The translations under genes and the position numbers were made by a program. This document shows positions 11,746 through 24,318 of a stretch of 64,000 bases of DNA, piece after piece. A model generated the notes under the pieces. It saw only the letters and a program-made list of their open reading frames with translations, made no database searches and was not told where the DNA came from. The first letter of the stretch is position 1. The number at the start of each line of letters is the position of its first letter. This DNA is from Haemonchus contortus. Taxonomy: Eukaryota > Nematoda > Chromadorea > Rhabditida > Trichostrongylidae. The stretch is taken from assembly GCA_000469685.2 (NCBI GenBank), contig LS997562.1, positions 34,170,215 to 34,234,214 on the forward strand, written 5' to 3'.

Positions 11746-12527
11746 GGAGTATACTGAACAATACAATACCTGCTTTTTCGACTTTGCATCTGGAATATTT
11801 GAGATAGTTTGGTATTTTTCACGTATTTGCAATACCTGCTATCAGCTAACGTTTTTCTAGGGAATTTATAATCCCCAGGCTCGAACGGGGGCCACAGCTC
11901 TGGGAGCTTGCGTGAAATATTACTGACGAGCAAATCGGGGTAATTTTTCTTTTCCGTACAACTGAATCACGAGGTAATCGCGCAGCAGCTCAGCACAACA
12001 CTAGTCGAACAGCCCTTTTTACACAAACTACCGCATCTCTGGTCCTTTCACTTCAACGAGCTGACATACAACTACTGCTTGGACAAAGCAAATGCGAAAA
12101 AGTATGCATGATCGAACTGGCAAGAGAGGAGTTCTAGGAGATGGGAGAAAGGAGTTTTGCAGATACAACCAGTAGCCCTGCAGCTGAGAGCCAGCTACAC
12201 GATTGACGTCACCTGTCCTTTCTAACCCTAAAAAAGTTGCTTTTGTTCGGAATAAGGGCATATGTAAAAACTAATTCCAAAGAAAAAGACCGTTCCAGCA
12301 GTTTTGTTCGAAGGAACTCAAACCAAATGCCTTAGAAGATGGAGATGACTCAAAGTAGCTGAACAAATAAGTGAAGGTAGATAAACAATCCAATAACGAG
12401 TAAACAAACAAATAAACAAAGAAAAACAGTAGAAATATAGGATTGCGCCATTACTTTGAGGTAATTTCTTCGTAACCCTTGGAGCTGCCGCTACTTTCAC
12501 TGAGCGTGCTCTATCGTTGGCTACATA

Positions 12528-13034
12528 CAGTAGCGCTCAAAAGTATTCGGCCAACTTTAACTTGCCGTAACTTTTTTCCCAGTGGAGCAAATCGCATGAA
12601 ATTTTGATATGTTCAACTGAAGCCTATTTTTCACTACCAACACTATTTGACTTCAAAGCAGCAATGTCCACATGTCTAAAGGGAAGGCGTTTCAGACTAT
12701 GCTGAAATCAAGTTTGTGACGTCTGCAGTTATTCGGACCTTATGTACGTATTTCTTCTCTTCTGGGTTCGACATTAGTGCTTGTACGCTTAAGACATGGC
12801 AAAAAGGAAAGGACTCCTAGAAGGACCACCATTAGTATTTTCAGTTGATTTTTTGTTCAAGCCCTTTTGGATATCTGGAACATGATCAGATTGCAGGTTA
12901 ATAGTGGTAAATATTCACACTACACCAATGTTACACATATTGAAATTTCGCTTGATTAGATCCAGTAGGAAAGAAGTTACAAGTGAAAATTATTACTGAG
13001 GAAGCATTTCGCCGAATACTTTTGAGCGCTACTG
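12528..13034 (+). mobile_element. MITE, Tc1/mariner-like, about 507 bp (copy 1)
   Basis: The element starts CAGTAGCGCTCAAAAGT and ends with the exact inverted sequence ACTTTTGAGCGCTACTG, flanked by TA on both sides, the usual Tc1/mariner target duplication. It has no open frame of transposase size. The interior matches the second copy at 58027-58551 in the same orientation, for example AACATGATCAGATTGCAGGT. It depends on a transposase encoded elsewhere. Confidence 0.85.
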
Positions 13035-13036
13035 TA

Positions 13037-14668
13037 TATTTGTTGGTTTTATAAATATATTCGTCTAGCTTTGTTTACGAATAGCATGTGGAATTTTGTA
13101 TCAAAAAATTTAAAAAAAACGTAGTAAAGCTGACTTCAACTCAGTGATCATCCGGGTACGATACTGTCACTGAAAATGACGACGACAGCTTTTTCGCCTT
13201 TTGTTTTTTGCTTTTCTTCCTCGATTTTTGTTCAAACTTCCCGATAATATTGTTTGACGTTATAGCATGCCTATTTATAACTTTTATTTTTATATTTTAT
13301 TATTTATCATTTTCGTGCCATATTTTTAGGCTATATTTATGTAAATGAAGTGTTTATTTTCGACGAATTCTATAGTAGTGTAGAAGGCAACCAACCTCAT
13401 CATAATACGATTAGCCTAGTCACGCCATAGAATCCTGGAAAACCAGTCCTATTGGGATCAATTCGTAAGCCTTCACGGCCTAGAGCGGAAATCCATAGAA
13501 TATTTGTATTGGTGCGTATTTACAGGGTGATTTTACCAAAACAGCCACCATTTCCGAAGCCAGCCAGTCCTAGAACACCCGTAGATGAAGCCTTTTCGTA
13601 TTTCTTCCCAAAACTTTCCAACCCATTGTCATCTTCACTTTACTCTGTCCGCTTTGCTCGATGTTTCCCAACGATTTTTCACACATCTTCTCCAATTTCA
13701 CCTTCACCATTTGTTCGTCTTTGTTAGCCATCACTGCTCAAGTTCCCAACGAGCAGCCCTCAATTATCTCCCATTATCTCCCCACATTCTCCTATACAGC
13801 ATTGTTACATAAGATTGGAGGATGTTGGGCCTCTGAGTGTAATTGGAATAACAGCGGCTCAGCCCTCACTATGTAAACAACATCAACAATATCATCAACA
13901 TTCCTTCATTCATGTAGTTTTCACTTACCCCATTACTTTGCCATTATTTTTCGTCCACATTTTTATTTTTTCATTTACATCAGTCCCATCGATAAATGTA
14001 AATTCAGGGTGTTACTGACTCTTTGCTTCGCCTTGATTTCACATTGAAGGCCCATGCAGTAGCCTCATTCCCCTGATGAAGCTTCGTTTCGTGCTCCAAG
14101 TTGAGGATAACCCATGAGGACTGTACTACTCTTCAAATACAGCTGTATTCATGGCTTTTTACAGATACTGTAGCCACATATTATTTTATTTCTTAGCAGA
14201 CAGCGTTTTGTGTATTATACAATTCCAAATGTGGACCGAACTTGATGCCCCATTACCATATCTTAGTGGATGACTCTACAAGACTCCCCACATTTTACTG
14301 CGCCCATCTTCCAAAGAATCAACTCGACCGATCTTAATTACTTCCTTTACTCATGTTCAGGATTTCCACCCATTACAGCGGAATGATTTTGATGTTATAG
14401 CTTTTTCCCAGATCATTTTGGAAGCGAGAGCTTTCGATCACTTTTTTAAACATTATCAAAATTCCACTTTACGATCATGGACACCTGTTCGAGAGGCGTT
14501 TTTCTCACAGGGATTACCGCTCTCAAACTTTTCATGCGTACTTCTAATTCCGTGGACATGGCCTCTCGTCTTGCTATCTTGTAAGGCAACCTCAGCCTGT
14601 CGGCCTCTGAAGTTTCCCACTCAGTATACGGCAACTTAAGATGACCTGGTTTCGCCCAGTCTGAGATT

Positions 14669-14671
<3 letters not shown>
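13037..14671. other. Intergenic, nothing assigned
   Basis: AT- and pyrimidine-rich sequence. Overlapping short frames at 13450-14020 are open mainly because of TTTC-rich composition. No gene is supported. Confidence 0.35.

Positions 14672-14742
<71 letters not shown>
14672..14742. repeat. (AT)n microsatellite
   Basis: About 71 bases of nearly pure AT dinucleotide with one TG interruption at 14731-14732. Confidence 0.95.
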
Positions 14743-17440
14743 CGTTGGGATTTGTGTACTCACCAAGAAAGGAAGGTGAAGGAAATCTGAGTAATTCGGT
14801 GTATGTAGGTGAAGTGGTCCTAGGTTGAATGGGATGTGTCCAAGCGTCAGAGTCAGCCATCACCATTGGAGTAGCGTGCGGAATATTCAGTAGAGCAGAG
14901 CTGCAGGTAAATATCACATTTCTTCAGATCTTAGGATTATGTGGGACGTCATGTGGGCCAATTCCAGCCTGTGATCTGTAGTAGGACATACATCACTCGA
15001 AAGTGTATTGGCAGTAATGAAAAAATGTTGTTGCGATAGCTCAGAAAATGCAATAAAACTTTTGAACGACTAGGATCCTATGGTCCATGGCACTCACTTG
15101 ATTGTATTCATTCGTTGCAGTTGCCCTCATCTCCTATATATCACTTGCACTAGTTCCGAGCAGCCGCGTCCTTTGCAGATGACTAATACTTTCGAGAAAA
15201 AAACTAGGGGAGGAAAGGATTTCAACTTTGGGAGGGTGGAAAACGTCACAATAACAACAACCTAATAGAACATTATTTGCCTTTATACAAAAGACCGAGA
15301 TAAGCAACTTCTGGGTAGGGCGAAGTTCGTGGGTCATCATAAAGCATAGGAATAGGAGTTTCCAAAAAAGGCTCCAAAAAGGAATGCCTACATTCCTGTC
15401 TCATTATCCACCCGGCTTGGATCGTGAAAATCATTGATACAAGATTGGCTCTTTCTATTTGATACTTTTCATACATTACAGCCATCAATGGCTCTTCCAC
15501 GAGGGTTCCCTATCGTATCCTAAGCTTTGAGCTTAAATAAAGTAGACCGAAGGCTCCCAAATGCGACGGGGATCCTTGGAAACCTCGTGGTCGAAAAAAG
15601 GTCTCTGGGGCTGGCATGATTTCCAGATTTTGAAATGAATTATTCGTTTCATCGTGACGGTGGCATGAAGACAAAAAACCTCTCAACCCTCCATAAACAA
15701 CATCATCGGAAAATCCTCAAAGAGATTCACGTTCTGGCCCTTTATTGAGCCCTATCCAGCACGATTTTCGACTTTATAGCCGTATGTTTGGCATAAAGGG
15801 GGAGAGGAGGAGGGGGGGGGGGCTCGAGTTCATATCATGGAAAACTTCCAAAAACCATCTTCATTGGCTTGTCTTCATCTTATTACGTATCCTTTGTGGC
15901 TTTAACCTGCTCTGGCTCTTTCCGTCATGCTGTACCTAAGAACTTTATTCACTTGTTCTTCTCCCTACCTACCCTACAACAAAGGATACGCCATAAATGA
16001 CAAAATTTTGATGCAATGTTTGGCTGTTTGTTCAGCAGAGACATGTCAAACAAGCCAGTAGATAACCGAGGACTTTTACGACTGTCGATGACAGTTGCTG
16101 TTCTTTCCGTCCCCTATCTCCGTTTAACGTTACGCTTTTGGAACAACTTTTATAGACCTACAAAATCAGTACCGCGTAGTCATCTCCTTTCGCCGAGTTA
16201 TTAATCTTTCTGATTAGAGTTCATGCTTCTACTCATCGACGATCAACGTTTTCCCCGGAAATGGTTCCCTTTAAGGGGAAAAACTCAAAAGTGAAATCGA
16301 CTCAAAGTTTTCGCTCAAACTTCTAAGCAAAGAGATTAACTGTTTCCTTCAGTACGGAGTATTTGTATAGTTAAGTTGGTATAAATTTTGTACCTTCCTG
16401 AATAAATAATAGAAATTTGAATGTTTCCCCGACGCTTTTTGTTATCTGCTACTGTTCTGTAGTAGTACACAAAGGTAGAATGTGTCAAGATAATGGGAGT
16501 GGTGGTGATGAGCAGAACTCCGAACTCAGACGGGAATCGAACCCAGATTTCGGGCACCGTCCTTTTTATCTCATTGACTGCCATGACCCCACCGAATATA
16601 TTATTACGTATTAAATTCAATTTTGAAATTTGCCATCAACGATATCAAATACTGCATGTGGATAGTATTCGAAGGCAATAATGTGGAGTGCTCAAGCTAA
16701 ATGACCCTATTGTCTAGAATACTACCCACACCCAGTATCCATTACTGGTGATGGCAATTTCCGATTAGAGCATGATACGTAACTATACAGTGAGTGACTT
16801 AAAATAAAGGAAGTTTACTCATGAATCACTTGTTTACTAATTCACTGAGATCCTCTACGCTCCCCTTTCCACTGAATCTCTTTTTTCTACGGGAGGTATC
16901 CGTTTTCCACGTTTGTTTATGCTCATAAGCGGCATCGTTTGTTGACTGATAGCGAAATGACTATGCTTCCAGCAGTTATTGAATTTAATGGCTCATAATG
17001 AAGGGGTCCAACCGACAAGCTCATGCTTGAAGGCATAGTCGCATTCTAAAACTATCTACAATTGCAAAAAACCTGGACCAGCTATCCCTTTCGATGCCAA
17101 CTGCTCGCCCTCAACGTAGTTGGAGATGACTTTGCCTATGCATAGCAAACGACGGTCGCGTCTTCACTTGCCTGAGGCGTCAGTCTTCATTAGAATCTCT
17201 CTCTCTCACACACTTCCTCCTTGTTCTTTCATTCACTATGTGTAAACAAATTTGCTCCTTCTTACTTCATTCCACTGTGCCTGATTAAGAGATTTATTTT
17301 TCGTTCAACCGAACGAGTTCCCGCTCCCAATATGAAGAAAGCAGGAGAGAGGGAGGGGGAGTAACTGTAAATACGTGATCAGTCTTTTTGAGTCACATCG
17401 TTTTCGATAACTGGGTCGAAGTTGTGAGAACATTTGAAAG
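14743..17440. other. Intergenic with one protein-like frame and a tRNA-like B-box
   Basis: The minus-strand frame 15500-15273 (75 codons, containing VAYLGLLYKGK at its end and IFTIQAGWIMRQEC inside) looks protein-like but has no defined exon borders. At 16531-16545 the plus strand reads CGGGAATCGAACCCAGA, a minus-strand B-box (GGTTCGATTCCCG), so the surrounding 100 bases may be another tRNA-derived repeat. Confidence 0.35.
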
Positions 17441-17727
17441 GTAGTACCCAGCGATATCTGACATCTGGCAGAACCCAAATCGATTTTTCTGTTCCGAAAG
17501 GTAGATACACGGCAATATCTAATATCCATCAGAACTCGAATTCTCAGTTTTTCTATTTTCATACAATGTTCAGCAACCAGATCCTCGAATTCAATGTGTC
17601 GTATGGTATGATCTTCAGTAGTAATAACTAAAAATAAATATTGGTCATATAAGTACGGCTCACCTGAGTATGGCACTTCCTTGGCGAAATCGTTCAAGCA
17701 GGAAATAGTACATAATAGACAGAGCAA
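17441..17727 (-). repeat. Repeat relative with a 60-base tandem duplication
   Basis: GAAAGGTAG...CAATATCT-type units at about 17436-17495 and 17496-17560 are adjacent imperfect copies of about 60 bases. The following AATTCAATGTGTCGTATGG relates this segment to the repeats at 11.1-11.7 kb. A 140-codon minus-strand frame (17727-17305) crosses it. Because of the repeat content I do not call that frame a gene. Confidence 0.4.
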
Positions 17728-18137
17728 AGCGTAGGGGGGTAGGGCTCAGGTCTGTCAAATCTCACAGCTTCCAGATGATTTTTCGTGAGCATCCTAGAGC
17801 AGTCAATTCAGCTAGGGGTCTTTTCCCCGTACTCTTCTTCTGCAATTCGTACATCCTTCGAGATCAGAATCCCGAGCTCATTTTCGGCGAATTCTCAAGA
17901 TTTTTCTTAAATTTTTCTTCCACTGACCAGTTTCTGCTAACCTTTACATTCATTGTATCTCACCAACAATCGAACTTTCAAGTAGAGCAGGAGCATACCA
18001 AAGGGCAGAAGGCATGAAGTGCTTCGTGATGGAACTTATTTGAGCTTTATGTTTCTGCTACCTGCTCTCCTTTTCTATATTGCTATTTTTATTTTCTCTA
18101 TATTTTTATGTATCTTCGCCTTGGCCAACCATACCTT

Positions 18138-18308
18138 CCATCCGGGTCGATTAATTGGTACCAGACTCGTCGTCTGGGAGAGAGCACTGACTTGTACATC
18201 GGCTGGCCACCGCAAGTCATTGTATAGGCCACATACCCACTCATTACGCCACTGCGATTTTGAATGGAAGACGAGTGCGGGGGCGCATCTCTCAGACCGG
18301 ATTGATTA
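18138..18308 (+). repeat. tRNA-derived SINE, 3' body (copy D)
   Basis: This copy begins within the body (CCGGGTCGATTAATTGGTACC) and runs through ACTTGTACATCGGCTGGCCA to the 3' block GCATCTCTCAGACCGGATTG. The tRNA-like head is missing, so it is 5' truncated. Confidence 0.75.
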
Positions 18309-21300
18309 AAGCTAAAAACTTTATCCTTTTATCCTTTATATTTTTATGTGAATTTTCGCATGATGGACTATCTACGTGAAGCTCTCATATAAATTTTCCA
18401 AACTTTTTTTAATTTCATTATTTATTTTCTATTTCACATATATTTTTTGTTTTTTCTCAAATATTTTTCGCTACTGACAGTCGCCCGTGGCGACCAGCGG
18501 ATTTTCTCCGCGTGAGCGGTGGAACCTTGGTCTCTGAAGACGACGATTGCGTTGAAACGTTAGGCCGTTTGAGTGAATCTATGCCGAGGTTAAAGCAGGA
18601 GAGAAGTTGGAAACATATGATTTCAATTTTTAAATAGATATTCCCAAGAGTCATCTGGTTTTCGGTCGTGTGCTGGGTATACACGGATTGACGCAGGTAA
18701 GAGCCATTTTTCTTTGATGCTGAGGAAATTTGTCGGCGCTCCCACGTTTCGAAACAGTTCTTATGGTCGTCGTCTTAAATCTGAACCACCACCACTATCG
18801 ACACCACCACGCCCTCGCTCCCGAGTTGATCCAGCTCGCCCCTGTTGATGGACGGACGTCTTGCCGATCCGTTTGCTAGCCATTTATCACATCTACCAGG
18901 ATCAACGAGCAACCAACGTTTGTTCAACAGTTGAGATCGATCCATCGAGCAATTCATATTGAATTTTCATTGAAATCAAGCTGATTCTTCCTCATTTCTT
19001 CCTTCTCCTAGACCCCGACTGAATGCAACATGAATCGATGCTCTCTCATGTATTTTTGTCTCGTTACAACATCCACAATTGAATAATCTACTCCATGACG
19101 TCCTTGACACAAGCGCGTACGTCTGTCTGTTTCGTGAAAAAAAAAAGAAAATTGCCTTAAATTCAGTCAAACTGGTAAAAACTACTGCCAGAATCGAAAA
19201 TTCCTTGTCTCACTACCTATACCTCGGTTTTTAAGAAAAAAAGTGTAAAAAAACTTTTCCTATGCTGCCTGATCGGCACTGATTCATCGGAATCCCCGTC
19301 CTCGTTGTCTAATGGTAAAGAACCCTGCTTTTTCCACCCCAACGAAGAGAAATAGGACTTTTCCATTGAGTTCGTTCTCTGTTGCTCGATTTGGCAATAC
19401 TTATTCAAATTGTATTTCCTACTTATTTATTCATTTATTCATATTATCGTTTGAATCATTAATTCACATTTCAAAGTTGGTATTGTAAAATGCTTTGTCT
19501 GGCAAAGTACAAGTTTGTTACCAACCCCGATGACTTCAAGCCCTTTCCTCTGACATCTGGAAGCATTCATGTCTTCATGAGTGTCACTTCATTTCTCGTC
19601 AGCTGCCACTCTGTTCGAGGAGTTCCGCCATTCAACTGAACTGGTCTTGCTATTTCTTTTTCATTCAATATCAAACATGCAATATAAACATACTCAGTAA
19701 CCCCCAACTGGTTACCACTTTGTTATAGTCAATGTTGGCTCCTTCTGAAGGTTTTCAGTCCTTTCCGTTCAACAGTTTGCCTCCAGATTCCCTATGGTAA
19801 TTAAAGTGATCCTGTACCTTTCGTTGACTATAGAGTTCGCTAAAGTCCATACTTTGTACCAGGTCTTGGAGAGTAGCCATGCCAGCTCGGTCAGCTGGAC
19901 CTCTACTCAAAACGGATGGCAGAAGGCCCGTTTTCAGCCCATTTTTTGGGCCAGTCGGTCTTAAGGTAATCTTCCGACCCTTCTTTCCACTTATTCATCC
20001 ATAGGCATCTCTTCTTGATTCTTTTTTGGTATTTTTTACTTTTTTGAAAACATTGTTTGGCAGAGCATCATATTAATGGCTATAATAAAGAGCATAGTTA
20101 AACCGATGTGATCGGTCGAAACAACCGCAAGTTTCTCGTCACACTTGGTGGGTGCCTATGTGGGGTCCCATGGGAAGTATGCTCGCCCATGCATCCCGAA
20201 TGTGCTTCATCCACGAAGTGGTGACATCAAAAAGCGTCATTCACCTGGCTATCGAAAACTGGCTATATGTTTATGTTGTTATTTAGATACTTTTTATAAA
20301 TTGCAAAGTTTCGTGCCGATGTTCCGGTTGCTGCTTTCCCTCTTACTTCTCCTCTTTTCACTTTTCCCACTGGCTCTTCCCTGAGGAAGCTGCTTCTCAC
20401 ACCCCTCTCTTTCCTGTTGGATTCCTCATTCCCTGGCTATTTCCGTAGGAGGCAGAGCACCTCAATTCGCCATTTAATGAGCGAACAATGAAATGTATGT
20501 CTCTAATGACAATGTGCCTATCCATTTTCTTTTTTCTCCCGCATCTCTTTACGCAAATGCCCTTACTTTAATGGACGTGACGACAATCCCTATGTTTCTA
20601 AATAGCTACCGGACGATATTCATTAGTTCACGACGGCGATATACTCTGCTACTAAAGAAGTCCTCCACTACCGGTAATGACGTCCCATCATTACAATAAT
20701 GACATACTTCAAGAGAGTTCCAGTTTATGGGGCTTTTTAGGTAAGCAAAGCGCTTGGGAAGGCCTCATTCAAGAGCAGTTCCCTGGCAGTTTTATGTGAA
20801 AGATGATGTTCTAGGCATGTCTTGTCTTATTTCATCTACACCACGTGCGCTATGTCGGCCCAATCTCGTCAATACACTACTACGTCTGACAGCATCTCCG
20901 TATGATGAATGAGTTTCAATGGTTATGTAGATGCATGCGGTTAATACCTCACAAATCCGGACTAAATGACCGAGTTCCACTACGGCCCACCCAGAATTTA
21001 GTGGCACATCATTTCGCTTGCTTCAACCGCCACGAGCAAAATTCTTCCAAAAGTCCAAGGGAGGGCTCTGCTGACTCCCAAACCCAAACTTCGCCCAGAG
21101 CATGGCACTTCTGTCATTTGGCGGTGAGAACCAGCAACCGCCCGTAAATCATCACTAAAAGGCCTTTGTGCTAAGAGGAGTGCTTTCATTACTTCAAAAA
21201 CTTTCAAAGCCTCCTTAGCTGGTCTCGATGGGAAGTACATAATTATTCTTTTGGAAACCCTGAAGGGCTCTCAATTATTCTCATTCCCTCAAAAAATCTT

Positions 21301-21334
21301 ATTCCTTTCCAACTCACGTTACTTATTCCCTCAG
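18309..21334. other. Intergenic, nothing assigned
   Basis: No gene is supported. GC-richer overlapping frames at 20792-21240 (minus) and 20902-21147 (plus) lack splice support or family resemblance. Confidence 0.35.
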
Positions 21335-22495
21335 GTCCTCTCCTCTGTCTACTTCAAGAAAAACCCCTTGACTGAGATCATAACAAGAGACCCCTAACTA
21401 GAACCATACCCATCTGGGAAAGGGATCAGCTCACAGTTTCAGAGTAAAGTCTCATGGCCCTGAATGCCAGCGTTGTAACAGTACCTATAGCTACTTGTTG
21501 TACTGGTCCGGTCATTCTTTACCTTCTCGAGGACGACATTTATAACTTTACTTTGTTCTGTGTTAATTCGGTTTGTAACTTTGACAGGCAACAGTCAATC
21601 CCATTAGTTCCACCTGTCACCTGAATGATAATGATTTGTGTAACTACAGACTAAACATTTGCACGTCATCCTATTACATGGTATCGTTTATAATCGTCTG
21701 GATCAATTTTCACATATCATCACCTAAACATTCCGTTTTCTGACTAATAACATCAATTTAAATGGTACGGTATGAGATATATGCTGAAGTCGGCCGACTT
21801 CCAGATGTTTCTAACCCGTTTTCTTATTTATTCAACTTGTTCTCAGCGGAATGTTCCAATTTCCAATTTATTCTTGACCGATTTATTCGATACTACCTTA
21901 CCGTAATCAGTTTGACTTTATCTCTGGGATACTTAGGAGCTTTATGAGGCTCTAATCTCCAACCGTTAAATCATAAACGTTCCATCACACTAAGAGATGC
22001 CGAACAACTGTCACTTCTTCCGGAAGCACTGAACAATCGTTGCATTTCTTGTCTTGAAATGGCTGTAGTACGGAAATGGCCGGGAACATTATTTGTCTAT
22101 GCCAAAGTCTTCAGGTGCGCCATGCATACGACTTTGAGTCAAATTCACACAGCCAAGGAATCCAGTTATTCGTCTGCAGCAAGGCTTGACTTTGTTGGAA
22201 TCTGTGACCGGGTTTTTACTCTTCAAATTACACTGGTACCATTATTTGCTCAGGAAAGGCGAAGGGACCATCTTACTAGGGCAGAGAAGGGTCCGCTTCA
22301 ATATGAAGGGTGGCACCAGTGAACACGACTCGTTCGACCTCTCTGTTCCATCTTTGACTCCACCTCGGTATGGCGGCGGAGCACAGTAGTACTCCCTCCT
22401 CTACTCACAACAGAAGAGACCCTTGACTGGGAGCATAACACGAAAACCTCCTGGAAATGGTCGACTCCCATGTGGAAAGGGTCCTGTTCAAAGTC
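21335..22495. repeat. Pair of about 100 bp direct repeats
   Basis: About 21340-21435 and 22395-22490 share CCCTTGACTG(A/G)GA(T/G)CATAACA and the later CCCAT(C/G)TGG(G)AAAGGG block, in the same order and orientation. The element type is unknown. The DNA between them has no supported gene. Confidence 0.4.
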
Positions 22496-24278
22496 GGATA
22501 GCCTGTCTCAAGTGGTAGGTTATTCATTGAGATCACCAATTCAGGCCAACGTATCGTAGGGCTGCCTGAATCGATAAAATCGGTTCTTCGGTAGTTGTTG
22601 CTGGGCACCGTTCCACTCCTGGAATTTTCCAAGATCTTATAAATGATTTATTTGCTTTGCAAGTACTTTTTCTCAAGACTTCCACAACTCATTACTCATT
22701 CACCTTTCTTAAAGTCGATAATGATCTCTAACAAGAAGTGGAGTCGTTCAAGCCGACACCTTTACCGAGACTAATGGTTCCATCACAGTTGTACTCTGCC
22801 TAGCCATTTCCAGAGATAACTATCATTTTCCCCCTTGAAAGTCCGTTTTTTTCTCGAGCTATAGTGAAGTTTGAGCCGGAATTGATGCAAAGCAGCAGAG
22901 CGAGAGCAAATCGTAGTTGAGAGGGAGGATTAATACGTCTTCTTCCCAGCTAGCAGTTTTCCTGCACCGCTGCCGTTTTTGATCGGTAGATACCCCATGT
23001 CAAATGCTCCACACGGCCTCCTTCACAAGCTTACGGCTTTGAGTGACAGGTCGACTGGCAACATACCCTCCCGTTGTTACAACTCTCCTCAACTTTGAAC
23101 TCTCAGTGAATCTTGCCCATCCCTTCCAGATCTACCTGTTTGTTCACATTTCGAGCCATACTCTCCACGTTGGCCCACTAGTTCGAATGAATTTTGGAAA
23201 TAATGAATGATACTGAATGATAAGGTATTGTATGTCAATGGAGCATCGACTCTCGAATCAATTTTACGAGAAACTGTAGATAGCTCGAGCAGCTTGATCT
23301 CGGCAAGTCGGTGGTATTCATGAGACCTCCTATTTGCTTCCGCCGTTTACTTTTAATTTTTTTGTTGGTTCTTTTCGATATCGAACTTTACTTTACAGCT
23401 TATCGCGATTGCTAAGCCTCTGAATCATTAAACTGGTCCAGCTCCTAGTAGCTCTGGAATTTGCTTTTTACCAGAGCTGGAACGAACTTTGTCTCATGCT
23501 TTCAATAAGCGCTGTCAAAAGTAATGAGCTCTTGAATTTTTCAGTGATTTTGAATGATAACGAGTAATTTTTTGCTATACAGCAGTCATTTTCAATCTTA
23601 ATTCCTGGCCGGCATTAATCATACTCCGAGTTTATTACTATGGGGTGGTTCCGCCACAAGCATTACCAAGTAGTATCGGAGTAGAGATTTGGTATTCGAT
23701 AAAATCCTTGATGTCGCTTGGACGTCTCTCCTTCTCTCGCTGCATTTCCAATTAGCATTTTCTACACATTTTTATCACACCTTACAACATCAATGATTGC
23801 AGCCTCCACTCCATCTCCATTTTATGATATACCATGGCCACGGTGTAAAAAAGAAAAACACTGAGGTTTTGTCAGTGTTGAATTCCATTTGGGAACCTGC
23901 TCACTATTTGACTTTCATTCAGGGAGGAAGACATTTGAGCTCGTTCTCGATCTACTTATAGTACGGCATACCGATAAAGTCAGTGTAATACTTAGAACCT
24001 TCGGAACCAATTACTCTGGGTGATCCTTGTGAATGCAGGGTCGTACCGAAATTGAATCTCGTACATGCGGATGGACACTACTTGGCTTTCCCATACCTCC
24101 GAGAGTTACCCCAGTGTTCCACAAAATCGACGGCATGCCCGTCTTAACAGGGCCTTTTTCAGCGAATTTGAATGCCGCATTAAATTTTGATGTCATTTTG
24201 ACGACTTCTTATCAGTGATCTGTTTACGCCTGTTTTTTCCCTGAGGTGGATGATTCCATCTCTTTTGATAACCTTTAA
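22496..24278. other. Mostly unassigned, one exon-like frame
   Basis: The plus-strand segment 24037-24216 follows GTGAATGCAG and encodes a protein-like stretch (TCGWTLLGFPIPPRVTPVF then GMPVLTGPFSANLNAALNFD). The minus strand is open over the same interval. No partner exon or clear donor was found, so it stays a candidate only. Confidence 0.25.
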
Positions 24279-24318
24279 CAATAATAATAATAATAATAAC
24301 AATAATAATAATAATAAT
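24279..24318. repeat. (AAT)n microsatellite
   Basis: About thirteen AAT units with one AAC interruption. Confidence 0.95.

Noticed and set aside
13452..14018. Several overlapping plus-strand frames of 60-90 codons
   Set aside because: They are mutually overlapping, driven by TTTC/CAT-rich composition, with no splice signals or family resemblance.
17305..17727. A 140-codon minus-strand gene
   Set aside because: The frame runs across a tandem duplication and a dispersed repeat, so its openness is not good evidence for coding.
18530..18560. CTGAAGA followed by GAAAC looked like a hammerhead ribozyme core
   Set aside because: The bases between the two motifs do not form a proper stem II next to the conserved residues, and no pairing stems I or III flank them.
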